From positions 114,202 through 178,201 of the forward strand of contig CAVZNH010000077.1 of assembly GCA_963776505.1 (NCBI GenBank): DNA of 64,000 nt. The letters run 5' to 3'. Numbering within the stretch: position 1 is the first letter of the stretch; each line of letters starts with the position of its first letter. The translations under genes and the position numbers were made by a program. The DNA is from JAMXLO01 sp963776505 (lineage in GTDB: Bacteria; Pseudomonadota; Alphaproteobacteria; Acetobacterales; Acetobacteraceae). Under the pieces are notes generated by a model. It saw only the letters and a program-made list of their open reading frames with translations, was not told the origin of the DNA and did not search any database. Positions 41,951-50,787 of the stretch are shown piece by piece.

Positions 41951-42985
41951 CTACGAAGCACCCGCCAGCGGCACCAGGTGCGACAAGAACACCTCCGCGC
42001 ACGCGCGCCATGAGTAGCGCTCGGCATGTGCCCGACACGCCGACCGATCGGCCGCCAGCGCCGCCAACGCCGCCGCGCGCAGGTCAACATCCACCGCGCC
42101 CACCATGCCTTGCGCGTCGGCCAGAACATCGATCGGTCCGGTGACTGGAAACGCCGCGACCGGCGTGCCGCAGGCGAGTGCCTCCAGCAGCACCAGCCCG
42201 AACGTGTCGGTCAGGCTGGGAAACACGAACACATCGGCGCCGGCGTACGCACGCGCCAGCGCCTCGCCGTACCGCGGGCCGGTGAACAGCACATCGGGAT
42301 ACTCGCGCCGCAGCCGCGACAGGATCGGCCCGCCGCCGACCACCACCTTCGAGCCCGGCAGATCGAGATCGAGAAACGCGCCGATGTTCTTCTCCACCGC
42401 CACGCGGCCGACACAGAGAAACACCGGCCGCGGCAGTCCCCAGTCCTCGCGCGGCTCCGGCTTGAACAGGTCCAGATCCACCCCGCGCGACCATGGCCGG
42501 ATATTGCGGAACCCCCGCACCGTCAGCTCGTCGCGCAACGACTGCGTCGCGACCATGGTGCCCTGCGCGGCGCTATGGAACCGCCGCATCCAGGCATACA
42601 GCGGCCGTACCGGCAGACCCGTCCGCGCCTTGACGTATTCGGCGAACCGCGTGTGGAACGCGGTGGTGAAGCCAAACCCGGTGCGCTTCGCCCAGCTTCG
42701 CGCCGCCATCCCGAGCGGGCCCTCCGTCGCGATGTGCAGCGCCTCCGGCTGGAACGCCTCGATCATGCGCACCAGGCTCCGCCGCGGCAGCAGCGCCAGC
42801 GGAATGTCGCTGTACGTCGGGCATGGGATGGTGCGGAAGCGGTCCGGCGAGATCACCTCCACCACGTGGCCCATCGCGCGCAGCTCGGCCACCACCGTGG
42901 TCAGCGTACGCACCACGCCGTTCACCTGCGGCAGCCACGCATCCGTAACGATCATGATCCTGTGCGAAGGCGCGGGAGGCAGCAT
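41951..42985 (-). CDS. GT4 family glycosyltransferase
   Basis: A 344-residue GT-B glycosyltransferase. N-terminal acceptor domain IMIVTDAWLPQVNGVVRTLTTVVAELRAMGHVVEVISPD is characteristic of the GT4 group of (glyco)lipid mannosyl/sulfoquinovosyl-type transferases (MgtA/SqdX-like). C-terminal donor domain with VFLCVGRVAVEKNIGAFLDLDLPG and the E-x7-E motif FPSLTDTFGLVLLEALACGTP. It is cotranscribed with a UDP-diacylglucosamine-pyrophosphatase-like gene upstream and lies beside a lipid kinase gene, which together suggest a membrane glycolipid product. Confidence 0.9.
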   Translation of the reverse strand: MLPPAPSHRIMIVTDAWLPQVNGVVRTLTTVVAELRAMGHVVEVISPDRFRTIPCPTYSDIPLALLPRRSLVRMIEAFQPEALHIATEGPLGMAARSWAKRTGFGFTTAFHTRFAEYVKARTGLPVRPLYAWMRRFHSAAQGTMVATQSLRDELTVRGFRNIRPWSRGVDLDLFKPEPREDWGLPRPVFLCVGRVAVEKNIGAFLDLDLPGSKVVVGGGPILSRLRREYPDVLFTGPRYGEALARAYAGADVFVFPSLTDTFGLVLLEALACGTPVAAFPVTGPIDVLADAQGMVGAVDVDLRAAALAALAADRSACRAHAERYSWRACAEVFLSHLVPLAGAS

Positions 42986-43022
42986 CGCGTCGCAGCAGGC
43001 TGGATTTTCGAGGGTGAGTAGG

Positions 43023-43853
43023 TCAGGCAGCTTCGCTCAGCGCGGCTCGGCGCGGTGCGAAGAACGACAGGCGGTTGGCCGCCGCCCAGTCGATCAGCTC
43101 CAGCCGTCCGTCATGATGTTCCACCAGCGCGGTGCAGCTCTCCACCCAGTCGCCGTCGTTCAAGTACAGCACGCCCTGCACCTCGCGCATTTCGGCCTGG
43201 TGGATGTGGCCGCAGACGACGCCGTCGAAGCCGCGCCGTCGCGCCTCGTTGGCCAGCGCGCTCTCGAACCGATCGACCGCCTTCACCGCCTCCTTCACCT
43301 GGCGCTTCAGCCAGGCCGAGAGCGACCAGTAGGGATAGCCCAGCCGTCGGCGCAGCGCGTTGAACCAGCGATTGCACGTCAGTGCCGCGGTGTACGCACC
43401 GTCGCCCAGCAGTGCGAGGAACTTTGCGTAGCGCACCACGCTGTCGAACTCGTCGCCGTGCATCACCAGCAGACGCTTGCCCGCGGCGGTGACATGCTCG
43501 GCTTCCTGCCGCAGCCGGATGCCGGCGATCTCCAGACCGCCAGGAACAATCGGATCCAGCCAGGCGCGGAACATCTCGTCGTGGTTGCCGGGGATGTAGG
43601 TCACCTCTGCGCCGCCACGCGCGTGACGCAATATCTGCCGCAGCACCTCGTCGTGATCCTCGTCCCAGTACCAGGACTTGCGCAGCCGCCAGCCGTCGAA
43701 GATGTCGCCGACCAGGAACAGGTACTGACAACTCGTGCGTCGCAGGAAGTCCGCAAGGAAGTCGCAACGCGCGCCGCGTGTTCCAAGATGTGTGTCCGAC
43801 AGGAACACACTACGATAGAGTGGCCGCGCGCTGGGAATGATAGGAGCATTCAT
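43023..43853 (-). CDS. LpxH-like metallophosphoesterase (UDP-2,3-diacylglucosamine diphosphatase family)
   Basis: A 276-residue calcineurin-like phosphoesterase. Metal motifs: FLSDTHLGTRG (D-x-H), FLVGDIFDGW (GD), IPGNHDEMF (GNHD), LLVMHGDEFD (H) and VVCGHIHQAEMRE (GHxH). These residues and the insertion with SVVRYAKFLALLGDG match the LpxH-related proteins of alphaproteobacteria. The WLKRQVKEAVKAVDRFE helix is likely the membrane-associating lid. Ends 38 bases before the GT4 gene (same strand). Not the essential canonical LpxH necessarily; substrate is inferred. Confidence 0.88.
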   Translation of the reverse strand: MNAPIIPSARPLYRSVFLSDTHLGTRGARCDFLADFLRRTSCQYLFLVGDIFDGWRLRKSWYWDEDHDEVLRQILRHARGGAEVTYIPGNHDEMFRAWLDPIVPGGLEIAGIRLRQEAEHVTAAGKRLLVMHGDEFDSVVRYAKFLALLGDGAYTAALTCNRWFNALRRRLGYPYWSLSAWLKRQVKEAVKAVDRFESALANEARRRGFDGVVCGHIHQAEMREVQGVLYLNDGDWVESCTALVEHHDGRLELIDWAAANRLSFFAPRRAALSEAA

Positions 43854-44031
43854 GCGAGATCAGGGAATACCTGCAAATCTTTGTGGATAAAGTTAAGATT
43901 ACATGACGAAACATAATATTAAGGCCGGGAATGAAAGTCATTCCGCAGCAACAATTTTGTCATCATATTGCAATGAATTGAATGGCAGATTCCTAACTTC
44001 GCGTTGAAGATGCTTTCGAGTCGATTTGCCG

Positions 44032-44902
44032 ATGATCGTGGTGTTCAACCCTGTCGCCGGGATGCGGCGTGCCAGTCTGATGTGGCGAGTGCTCGACGTG
44101 CTGGTGGCGAACGGCGTCCGCATCGAGCTGTCGGAGACACATCGGCCAGGCCACGCCGAGGCGTTGGCGCGCGAGGCGGTCTGTCGCGGTTCTTCGATGG
44201 TGGTCGCCGCCGGCGGGGACGGGACCATCGCCGAGGTCGCCAACGGCCTGATGGGATCATCGGCGCGACTTGGTGTCATCCCACTCGGCACCGCCAACGT
44301 GATGGCGCATGAGCTCGAACTTCCCTTCGAGCCGCGCGCCGTGGCGGCGGCGTTGGCATTCGGGCGGACGCGGCCGATCTGGCCCGGCGTGGTGCGCACC
44401 ACCACGGGCTCCCGCCTGTTCGTGCAGATGGTCGGCGTCGGGTTCGACGCACAGGTCGTCCATCATGTGCCCGTCGCGCTGAAACGGATGTTCGGCCGCG
44501 GCGCTTATGCGATTCAGACACTGCGCGAGCTTGGCCTGCTATCGCTTCCCGATGATCCACCTGCGCCTGGATGGCGAGGAGACGCAGGCCGCCAGCGTCA
44601 TCGTCAGCAAGGGTCGGCTGTACGGTGGCCGCTTTATGCTCGCACCATCCGCCTGTGCGGCCGAGCCTGGATTCTCGGTGGTGCTGTTCGATCACTCAGG
44701 CGTTGCCGCGGCCCTGCTGTACGGCGCCGCATTGCCGCTCAATCTGCTGAGCCGGGCGCCCGGCGTGCGGCACGTTCGGGCGCGTCAGGTGGACTTCATC
44801 GACAATGAGGCGTTGCCTGCGCAGGCTGACGGCGACGCCGCGGGCTGGACGCCGATCGCCGTCACCGACGCGCCGGCGGCGATCCCGGTGGTGGTCGCGT
44901 GA
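44032..44902 (+). pseudogene. Diacylglycerol kinase family lipid kinase, one frameshift
   Basis: YegS/DGK-type lipid kinase. From ATG 44032 (or TTG 44026): MIVVFNPVAGMRRASLMW, MVVAAGGDGTIAEVANGLMG (the GGDGT nucleotide motif), IPLGTANVMAHELELPFEP and the C-terminal domain start VQMVGVGFDAQVVHHVP. Near 44545, after LRELGLLS, the frame changes by one base and the sequence continues MIHLRLDGEETQAASVIVSKGRLYGGRFMLAPSA to IPVVVA at 44902. Rejoined length about 290 residues. Divergent from the LpxH-like gene across a 170-base AT-rich promoter-like gap. Confidence 0.82.
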
Positions 44903-44908
44903 TCTCCC

Positions 44909-46728
44909 TCAGCCGCCGGCCGTCTCCAGCGCCTGATCGAGATCGGCGATCAGATCCTCCGCTGTCTCCAATCCGATCGACAGGCGGATCACATCGGGAC
45001 CCGCGCCCGCCGCAAGCCGCTGTTCGTCCGAGAGCTGGCGATGCGTGGTCGAGGCCGGATGCAGGATCAGGCTGCGCGTATCGCCGATGTTCGCCAGGTG
45101 CGAGAACAGCCGCACATTCTCCACCAGCTTCACGCCGGCCTCGTAGCCGCCGCGCACACCGAAGGTGAACACCGCACCCGCCCCGCGCGGCAGGTACTTG
45201 CGCGCCAGCTTGCGATACGGGCTCAACTCCAGGCCGGCATAGGTGACCCACGCCACCCGCGGATGTCGTTCCAGATACTCCGCCACCTTCTGCGCATTCG
45301 CCACGTGCCGCTCCATGCGCACATGCAGCGTCTCTATCCCGGTGATGGTGAGGAACGCGTTCATCGGCGCCATCGTCGGGCCGTAGTCGCGCAACGCCAC
45401 CGCGCGCGCCTTGGTGGTGAAGGCGAAGTCGCCGAAGTTCTCGTAGAACCGCAGCCCGTGATAGGCAGGCTCCGGTTCGGTCAGCGCCGGGAACTTGCCT
45501 CCCTGCGACCAGTCGAACTTTCCCGACTCTCCACCACGACGCCACCTAGCGAATTGCCGTGGCCGTCGAGGAACTTCGTCGTCGAGTGCACCACCAGATC
45601 GGCGCCCCACTCGATCGGCCGGCACAGGAACGGCGTCGCCAGCGTGTTGTCGACGATCAGCGGAATGCCCGCCTCGTGCGCGATCTTCGCCACGGGTTCG
45701 AGATCGACAACGATGCCGCCGGGATTGGCGAGGCTTTCGAGGAAGATCGCCTTGCAGCGCGGCGTCAGCGCGCGGCGGAAGTTCTCCGGGTCGTGCGGAT
45801 CGACGAAGTGGCACGTCCAGCCCAGCTTCTTGAACGACAGGCCGAACTGCGTCAGCGATCCGCCGTACAGGTTGCGCGACGCGATGAACTCATCGCCCTG
45901 CTCCATCATGGTGGCGAAGATCAGGAACTGCGCGGCATGGCCCGACGCGGCGGCACAGGCGGCACGCCCACCTTCCAGGCTGGCGATCCGCTCCTCCAGC
46001 ACCGCGACGGTGGGATTGGTCAGGCGCGCGTAAATGTAGCCGAAGTTGTGCAGATTGAAGAGCGACGCCGCATGCTCGACATCGTCGAAGACGTAAGCCG
46101 CGGTCTGGAAGATCGGCGTGATCCGCGCGCCGGTCGTCGGATCGGGCGACGCGCCGGCATGGATCGCGCGCGTCTCGAAGCCGTAGCTGACATTGGCCGA
46201 CGGCAGCACCTGCGGCTTCGTCTTGCGTTCGGTGGGTGCCTCGGGCGCGCGATTGCGGATGATGCCGGAGTTCACGCCGCTCCATGACAGCTCGCCGCCG
46301 AGACGGCCGAACTCGATCTTCGGACAGCGGTCCATGATCACTTCGATGCCGGCCGCCTCGGCACGCGCCGCCGCTTCGTCGTTGCGAACGCCGAGTTGCA
46401 TCCACACCACCTTGGCGCCGATCGCGATCGCATCGTCGACGATCGGACCGACCTGATCCGACGCGCGGAACACATCGACCATGTCGACCTTGTCGGGAAT
46501 GTCGCGCAGGCTGGCGTAGACCTTCTCGCCGAGCTGTTCCTTGCCGGCGGTGCCGGGGTTCACCGGAATGACGCGATAGCCCTTGTTCTGCAGATACTTC
46601 ATCACGAAGTAGCTCGGCCGGTTCCAGTTGGGCGACGCGCCGACCATCGCGATGGTGCGCACCGTCGAAAGGATCCGGCGGATCTTCGCGTCGGAATAAG
46701 GGATCGGATCGATCGCCGTCATCTGCAC
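44909..46728 (-). pseudogene. CoA-binding domain fused to O-acetylhomoserine sulfhydrylase-type (MetY) PLP enzyme, one frameshift
   Basis: Residues about 1-140 form a YccU-like CoA-binding domain (TIAMVGASPNWNRPSYFVMK, VIPVNPGTAGKEQLGEKVYA, VVWMQLGVRNDEAAARAEAAG, CPKIEFGRL). A 30-residue linker leads to a Cys/Met metabolism PLP domain: GFETRAIHAGASPDPTTGAR, EERIASLEGGRAACAAASGHAAQFLI, catalytic Lys in DLVVHSTTKFLDGHG. After GGVVVES (near 45525) one base changes the frame; the rest (GKFDWSQGGKFPALTEPEPAYHG to DLIADLDQALETAGG) is normal. Without the error it would be about 606 residues. Methionine/cysteine synthesis from O-acetylhomoserine plus sulfide. Confidence 0.82.
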
Positions 46729-46744
46729 ATCCTCCCGTTCGCAT

Positions 46745-46770
46745 CCATGCCAGGACTTGACCCGACCATC
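46745..46770. repeat. Short palindromic dispersed repeat
   Basis: CATGCCAGGACTTGACCCGA CCATC, same family as those at 7942 and 29341 (core gga-CTTGA-CCcg), lying between the MetY-like fusion gene and the divergent racemase gene. Confidence 0.55.
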
Positions 46771-46821
46771 TGCTGAAGTACGCAGGTGACCAGGTCAAGT
46801 CCAGCAGCAGGGAGACGCGCA

Positions 46822-47547
46822 ATGGCCAGGCTCCATCGCCGCCAGCCGGTACACGGCGTCAGCATCGGTATCATGATGCTGGATACGGGATTTCAACGCC
46901 TGCCTGGCGACATCGGCTACGCGCCCACCTGGCGCTTTCCCGTGCAGTTCGCCGTTGTGCGCGGCGCCACACCCGACCGCATCGTCAAGCCGAACGCCGA
47001 TGGCATGCTGGACCTGTTCCTGCGCGCGGCCGATGAACTGGTGGCTCTCGGTGTAGACGGCATCACCACGAGCTGCGGCTTTCTCGCCATCCTGCATCCA
47101 CAGCTCGTCGCTCACTGTCCGGTGCCGGTCGCGACCTCCAGCCTGCTGCAGATTCCGCTGGTGCAGAGCATCCTTCCGAAAGGTCGGCGCGTCGGTGTGC
47201 TCACTGCCGACAAGGACGCGCTGTCGCCGGACCACTTCCGCGCCGTCGGCTGTCCGACGGATCTCCCGGTGGTCGGCATGCCGCCCGACGGGATCTTCCG
47301 CCACAACAACCGCACCGGCCAGCCTGTGGTCGACCACGCCGCGCAGGAACGCGAGGTACTCGGCATGGCGGAACAGTTGCTGCATAAAAACCCGGACGTT
47401 GGCGCGATCGTTTCCGAGTGCACCAACCTGCCGCCCTATTCGGCGAAGATCGAGGAGACCTTCGGCGTGCCGGTGTACGACATCATCGGATTCGTCGAGT
47501 GGTTCCACGCCGGACTCAAGCCGCGGCGCTACGGCAACGGGGGCTGA
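46822..47547 (+). CDS. Aspartate/glutamate/hydantoin racemase family protein
   Basis: About 241 residues, ATG at 46822 preceded by GGGAGACGCGC. Asp/Glu racemase fold with two catalytic-type Cys in symmetric positions: GITTSCGFLAILHPQL and IVSECTNLPPYSAKIEE, and loops KNADGMLDLFLRAAD. The group includes aspartate and hydantoin racemases and the maleate isomerase/arylmalonate decarboxylase branch. Followed after 2 bases by an amino-acid-type binding protein, so the pair may serve uptake and inversion of an amino acid or organic acid. Confidence 0.85.
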   Translation: MARLHRRQPVHGVSIGIMMLDTGFQRLPGDIGYAPTWRFPVQFAVVRGATPDRIVKPNADGMLDLFLRAADELVALGVDGITTSCGFLAILHPQLVAHCPVPVATSSLLQIPLVQSILPKGRRVGVLTADKDALSPDHFRAVGCPTDLPVVGMPPDGIFRHNNRTGQPVVDHAAQEREVLGMAEQLLHKNPDVGAIVSECTNLPPYSAKIEETFGVPVYDIIGFVEWFHAGLKPRRYGNGG

Positions 47548-47549
47548 TC

Positions 47550-48389
47550 ATGCAGACCAGACGCAGGCTGGGTACCGCTCTCGGCGCAGCCGCCATCGCT
47601 GTCGGCGGCACGGCCGCGGCGCAGACACCGCCGTCGAGCGAAGCCACGTTCGACCGCATCCGTCGCACCGGCGTGCTGCGCATCGCCGCGCTGCCGGGCG
47701 AGATGCCGTTCTTCCACAAGGACCTCGCTACCGGCGAATGGTCGGGTGTCGCTATCGACATGGCGAAGAGCATCGCCGCGCCGTTCAACGCCAGGCTGGA
47801 ATACATCGAATCCACCTACGCCAATTCGGTGCTCGACCTCCAGGCGAACAAGATCGATCTGGCATTCGCGCTGAACCCGACCCCGCAGCGTGCGCTGGCG
47901 ATCGGGTTCACCCACGCTTACTACATGCATCCCTTCGGCTTTGTTGCCCGCCGCGGCTTTGCCGCGCGCACCTGGGAAGACCTGAACAAGCCGGAAATTC
48001 GCGTAGTGTCGCTGATCGGTTCGCTGACCGATGTGCTGCTTGCTCGCTACGCACCGAAGGCGCAGGTGCTCGGCGCGAAACAAGGCGACGATGCGATCCT
48101 GCTGATGCAGGCGGGACGCGCCGACTGCATCATGTACGCGTTGATCCAGGCGTTGAGCGTCAGCGCGCGGGCACCGATGCTGGAGCAGGTGACGCTGCTT
48201 CAGAACCCCTATGTGGCGTTGCCGAGTGCCATGGGCGTGCAGATGGAACCAGACCGGCGGTGGCGGGATTTCCTGAACAGTTGGGCCGATTACAACACTG
48301 GCACCCGCCAGGTGGGCGCGTGGATGCGCCAGTCGCTGCTGGCGATGGGCGTGAAAGCGGAGAACATACCAGCGAACGCCGACCTCTGA
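47550..48389 (+). CDS. Family 3 amino-acid ABC substrate-binding protein
   Basis: A 279-residue periplasmic binding protein with signal peptide MQTRRRLGTALGAAAIAVGGTAAA/Q (with a twin-Arg-like RRR). SBP_bac_3 domain: FDRIRRTGVLRIAALPGEMPFFHKD, GVAIDMAKSIAAPFNARLEYIESTYANSVLDLQANKIDLAFAL, and MQAGRADCIMYALIQALSV. Translationally linked to the racemase gene (TGATCATG). No permease or ATPase genes follow, so it is an orphan binding protein. Confidence 0.9.
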   Translation: MQTRRRLGTALGAAAIAVGGTAAAQTPPSSEATFDRIRRTGVLRIAALPGEMPFFHKDLATGEWSGVAIDMAKSIAAPFNARLEYIESTYANSVLDLQANKIDLAFALNPTPQRALAIGFTHAYYMHPFGFVARRGFAARTWEDLNKPEIRVVSLIGSLTDVLLARYAPKAQVLGAKQGDDAILLMQAGRADCIMYALIQALSVSARAPMLEQVTLLQNPYVALPSAMGVQMEPDRRWRDFLNSWADYNTGTRQVGAWMRQSLLAMGVKAENIPANADL

Positions 48390-48584
48390 TCGATCGAGCC
48401 GGCATGGATACAATTAAGGCGAAATCTCTCCGAGCATGATCACCGCGGTGTGCTGCAAGCATTCGTGAATGTCATGAGCCGGTCGTGAATGGTCCCGGAG
48501 AGTGTATTTCGGCGTTGCCGCTGTTAAGATTTCATTAACCTAATCAAACGCACAAAACATGCGCCACGACGCCCCCGGAGCAAC

Positions 48585-50081
48585 ATGAAAGTTCTGTTCG
48601 CGACGAGCGAGCTTGCCGACTATGCCAGGGCGGGCGGGCTGGGCGAGGTGTCGGCAGGTCTGCCGCGCGCGCTCCAGCGTCGGAACATCGACATCCGCGT
48701 GCTGTTGCCGGGCTACCCGGAGGTGATCGCCAAGGCCCGGGACATCGTTGTGGTGGCACACCTGCCTGGCCGCGCTGGCATCAACCCCTGCTGTATAGGC
48801 GAGACGCGCACCGCGGATGGTCTGACCCTGTACCTCGTTCTTGAGCCGTCGCTGTATCAACGCAGCGGAAGTCCTTATGCCGGACCGGAAGGCCACGACT
48901 GGCCGGACAATGATCTGCGGTTTGCCCGTCTGTCGCTCGCTGCCGCCGACATCGCCGCTGGCCGTGCCGGCATGAACTGGCAGCCGGATCTGTTGCATGT
49001 GAATGACTGGCCGGGCGGTCTCGCGCCGGCGTATCTGCGCTGGCAGGGCGCGCGCGTGCCGACGGTGCTCACCATCCACAACATTGCATATCAAGGCCTG
49101 TGCGACCGCGAGCGCATGCACACGCTCGGCATCCCCGAGTGTGCGTTTGACGTGAACGGCGTCGAATTTCACGACCGCGTGTCGTTCCTCAAGGCCGGTC
49201 TGTTCTATGCTGACCACGTATCGACGGTCAGTCCGACCTATGCGCGCGAGATCACCACCGAGGCTCTCGGCGCTGGCCTCCATGGCCTGACACGCGGGAT
49301 TGCCGTTGAAGGCCGGCTGTCCGGCATCGTCAACGGGATCGACGAAAGCTGGGACCCAAGCTGCGACCCGCATCTGCCGCACCACTTCGAGGCGGACGAC
49401 CTCTCCGGCAAGCAAGCGAACGCCGAGCTGGTGCGCACCGGGTTGTGCCTGAAGCACTCCGATGGCCCGCTGTTCGGTGTGGTGTCACGGCTGGTCCATC
49501 AGAAGGGGCTGGATATCGTAGCCGACACCGCGCGTGACATCGTCCACGAGGGTGGTCAGATCGCCATCCTCGGCCTCGGCGATCCGGACACCGAGCACAT
49601 GCTCAGCCGCCTCGCGCGCAGTCATCGCGACAACATCGGCCTGCTGATCGGTTACAACGAGCCGATGGCGCGGCGGATCGTCGCCGCCAGCGACTTCTGC
49701 CTGATGCCGTCGCGCTTCGAGCCGTGCGGACTGACGCAGATGCAGGCGCAGCGTTACGGCGCGCTGCCGATCGCCCATCGCACCGGCGGCCTGGCCGACA
49801 CGATCGCGGACGGCGAGACCGGCTTCCTGTTCGCTGACCTGTCGGGCGAGGGCCTGCTCGGTGCATGCCGCCGCGCCTTCTATGCCTACGACGATCCCGA
49901 CGTGCTGGCCGAAATGCGCCAGGCCGCGATGGCGCGCAGCTTCCCCTGGTCGGGCGCGGCGGCGGAATACGAGCTGCTGTATTCGCGGCTGATCGGGCAG
50001 CGTCTGACGCAGGTCGTGAAGACGCCGGCACGGCGGCGGGCGCGTCAGGCAGTGGCTGTCGAGTTGCCGGCGGCGGCGTAG
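48585..50081 (+). CDS. glgA: Glycogen synthase GlgA (GT5)
   Basis: A 498-residue GT5 ADP-glucose-dependent glycogen/starch synthase. N-terminal acceptor site LFATSELADYARAGGLGEVSAGLPRAL, in which the classical KTGGL is RAGGL; then GLAPAYLRWQGARVPTVLTIHNIAYQG, and FYADHVSTVSPTYAREI. C-terminal domain: GVVSRLVHQKGLD, MPSRFEPCGLTQMQAQRYGALPI with the Glu pair and TGGLADTI. Full length and unbroken. No other glycogen gene (glgB, glgC, glgP, glgX) is in the window, although GT4 and lipid genes precede it. The upstream 195 bases look like a promoter region. Confidence 0.93.
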   Translation: MKVLFATSELADYARAGGLGEVSAGLPRALQRRNIDIRVLLPGYPEVIAKARDIVVVAHLPGRAGINPCCIGETRTADGLTLYLVLEPSLYQRSGSPYAGPEGHDWPDNDLRFARLSLAAADIAAGRAGMNWQPDLLHVNDWPGGLAPAYLRWQGARVPTVLTIHNIAYQGLCDRERMHTLGIPECAFDVNGVEFHDRVSFLKAGLFYADHVSTVSPTYAREITTEALGAGLHGLTRGIAVEGRLSGIVNGIDESWDPSCDPHLPHHFEADDLSGKQANAELVRTGLCLKHSDGPLFGVVSRLVHQKGLDIVADTARDIVHEGGQIAILGLGDPDTEHMLSRLARSHRDNIGLLIGYNEPMARRIVAASDFCLMPSRFEPCGLTQMQAQRYGALPIAHRTGGLADTIADGETGFLFADLSGEGLLGACRRAFYAYDDPDVLAEMRQAAMARSFPWSGAAAEYELLYSRLIGQRLTQVVKTPARRRARQAVAVELPAAA

Positions 50082-50082
50082 T

Positions 50083-50787
50083 TCAGGCGCCCAGCTGTTC
50101 CGCCAGTTGATGGAAGTCGGGCACGACCAGATCGGTCGCGGGATCAGGTATCGGATCGGGCGGACCGGACGGTCCCCATTCATCCGGACGACGGACGAAG
50201 CAGGTTCGGTAGCCGACGCCCCTGGCGGCGTTGAGGTCGAAGTTGTGACAGGCCACCATCAGGATATCGCGGGGCTCGAGTTGCAGCAGCCTGGCCGCAC
50301 GCTGATACGCTTCCGGCCGAGGCTTGTACACGTCGAGCATCTCGCAGGAGATCACCGCATCCCAGTGCAGGCCGTTGCGGCGCGCGGTATCGATGATCAG
50401 CGAAACGCTGAGGATGGTGAACGACACCGTGATGTAGTTCTGCCGCAAGCGTTTCAGCGCAGCGGGAAAGTCCGGCCAGGCATCGAGGGAATGCCAGTGC
50501 CGTGCGATGGCCGCGCGATCCGCCTCTGAGAACGCGCCGAGGTCATGCTCGCCGGCGAGCTCATCGAGGACCGTGCGATGCACGTCGTCGATGTTGAAGC
50601 CGGGGCTTGTCTGGTTGGTCATGCGCTGAAGCGAACGCCGGCGATAGGCGTTGGTGATCGCGGTCCAGTCCCGCGTGACGCCGTGGCGCGCTCCGGTCTC
50701 GGCGAGCGCTGCACGGATGCCGGAATGCCAGTCCAGCACCGTGCCGCCGGTGTCGAAGGCAAGCGCCTTGATCCCTGGTATCGTCAT
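50083..50787 (-). CDS. HAD type II (haloacid dehalogenase-like) hydrolase
   Basis: A 234-residue HAD protein from ATG 50787 (MTIPGIKALAFDTGGTVLDWHSGIR). Motif I FDTGGTVLDW (Asp), motif II SFTILSVSLI, motif III Lys in YKPRPEAYQRAARLLQL and motif IV ACHNFDLNAARGVGY, with Asn after His, again unlike the Ser-Ser-Asn of true L-2-haloacid dehalogenases. It overlaps the stop of the peroxiredoxin gene (ATGA), so they are cotranslated. Related to the paralogue at 17101-17787, roughly at the family level. Confidence 0.87.
   Translation of the reverse strand: MTIPGIKALAFDTGGTVLDWHSGIRAALAETGARHGVTRDWTAITNAYRRRSLQRMTNQTSPGFNIDDVHRTVLDELAGEHDLGAFSEADRAAIARHWHSLDAWPDFPAALKRLRQNYITVSFTILSVSLIIDTARRNGLHWDAVISCEMLDVYKPRPEAYQRAARLLQLEPRDILMVACHNFDLNAARGVGYRTCFVRRPDEWGPSGPPDPIPDPATDLVVPDFHQLAEQLGA

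Noticed and set aside
42105..43916. 603-codon plus-strand open frame
   Set aside because: Antisense to the GT4 and LpxH-like genes, both of which have clear motifs; Ser/Arg-rich shadow.
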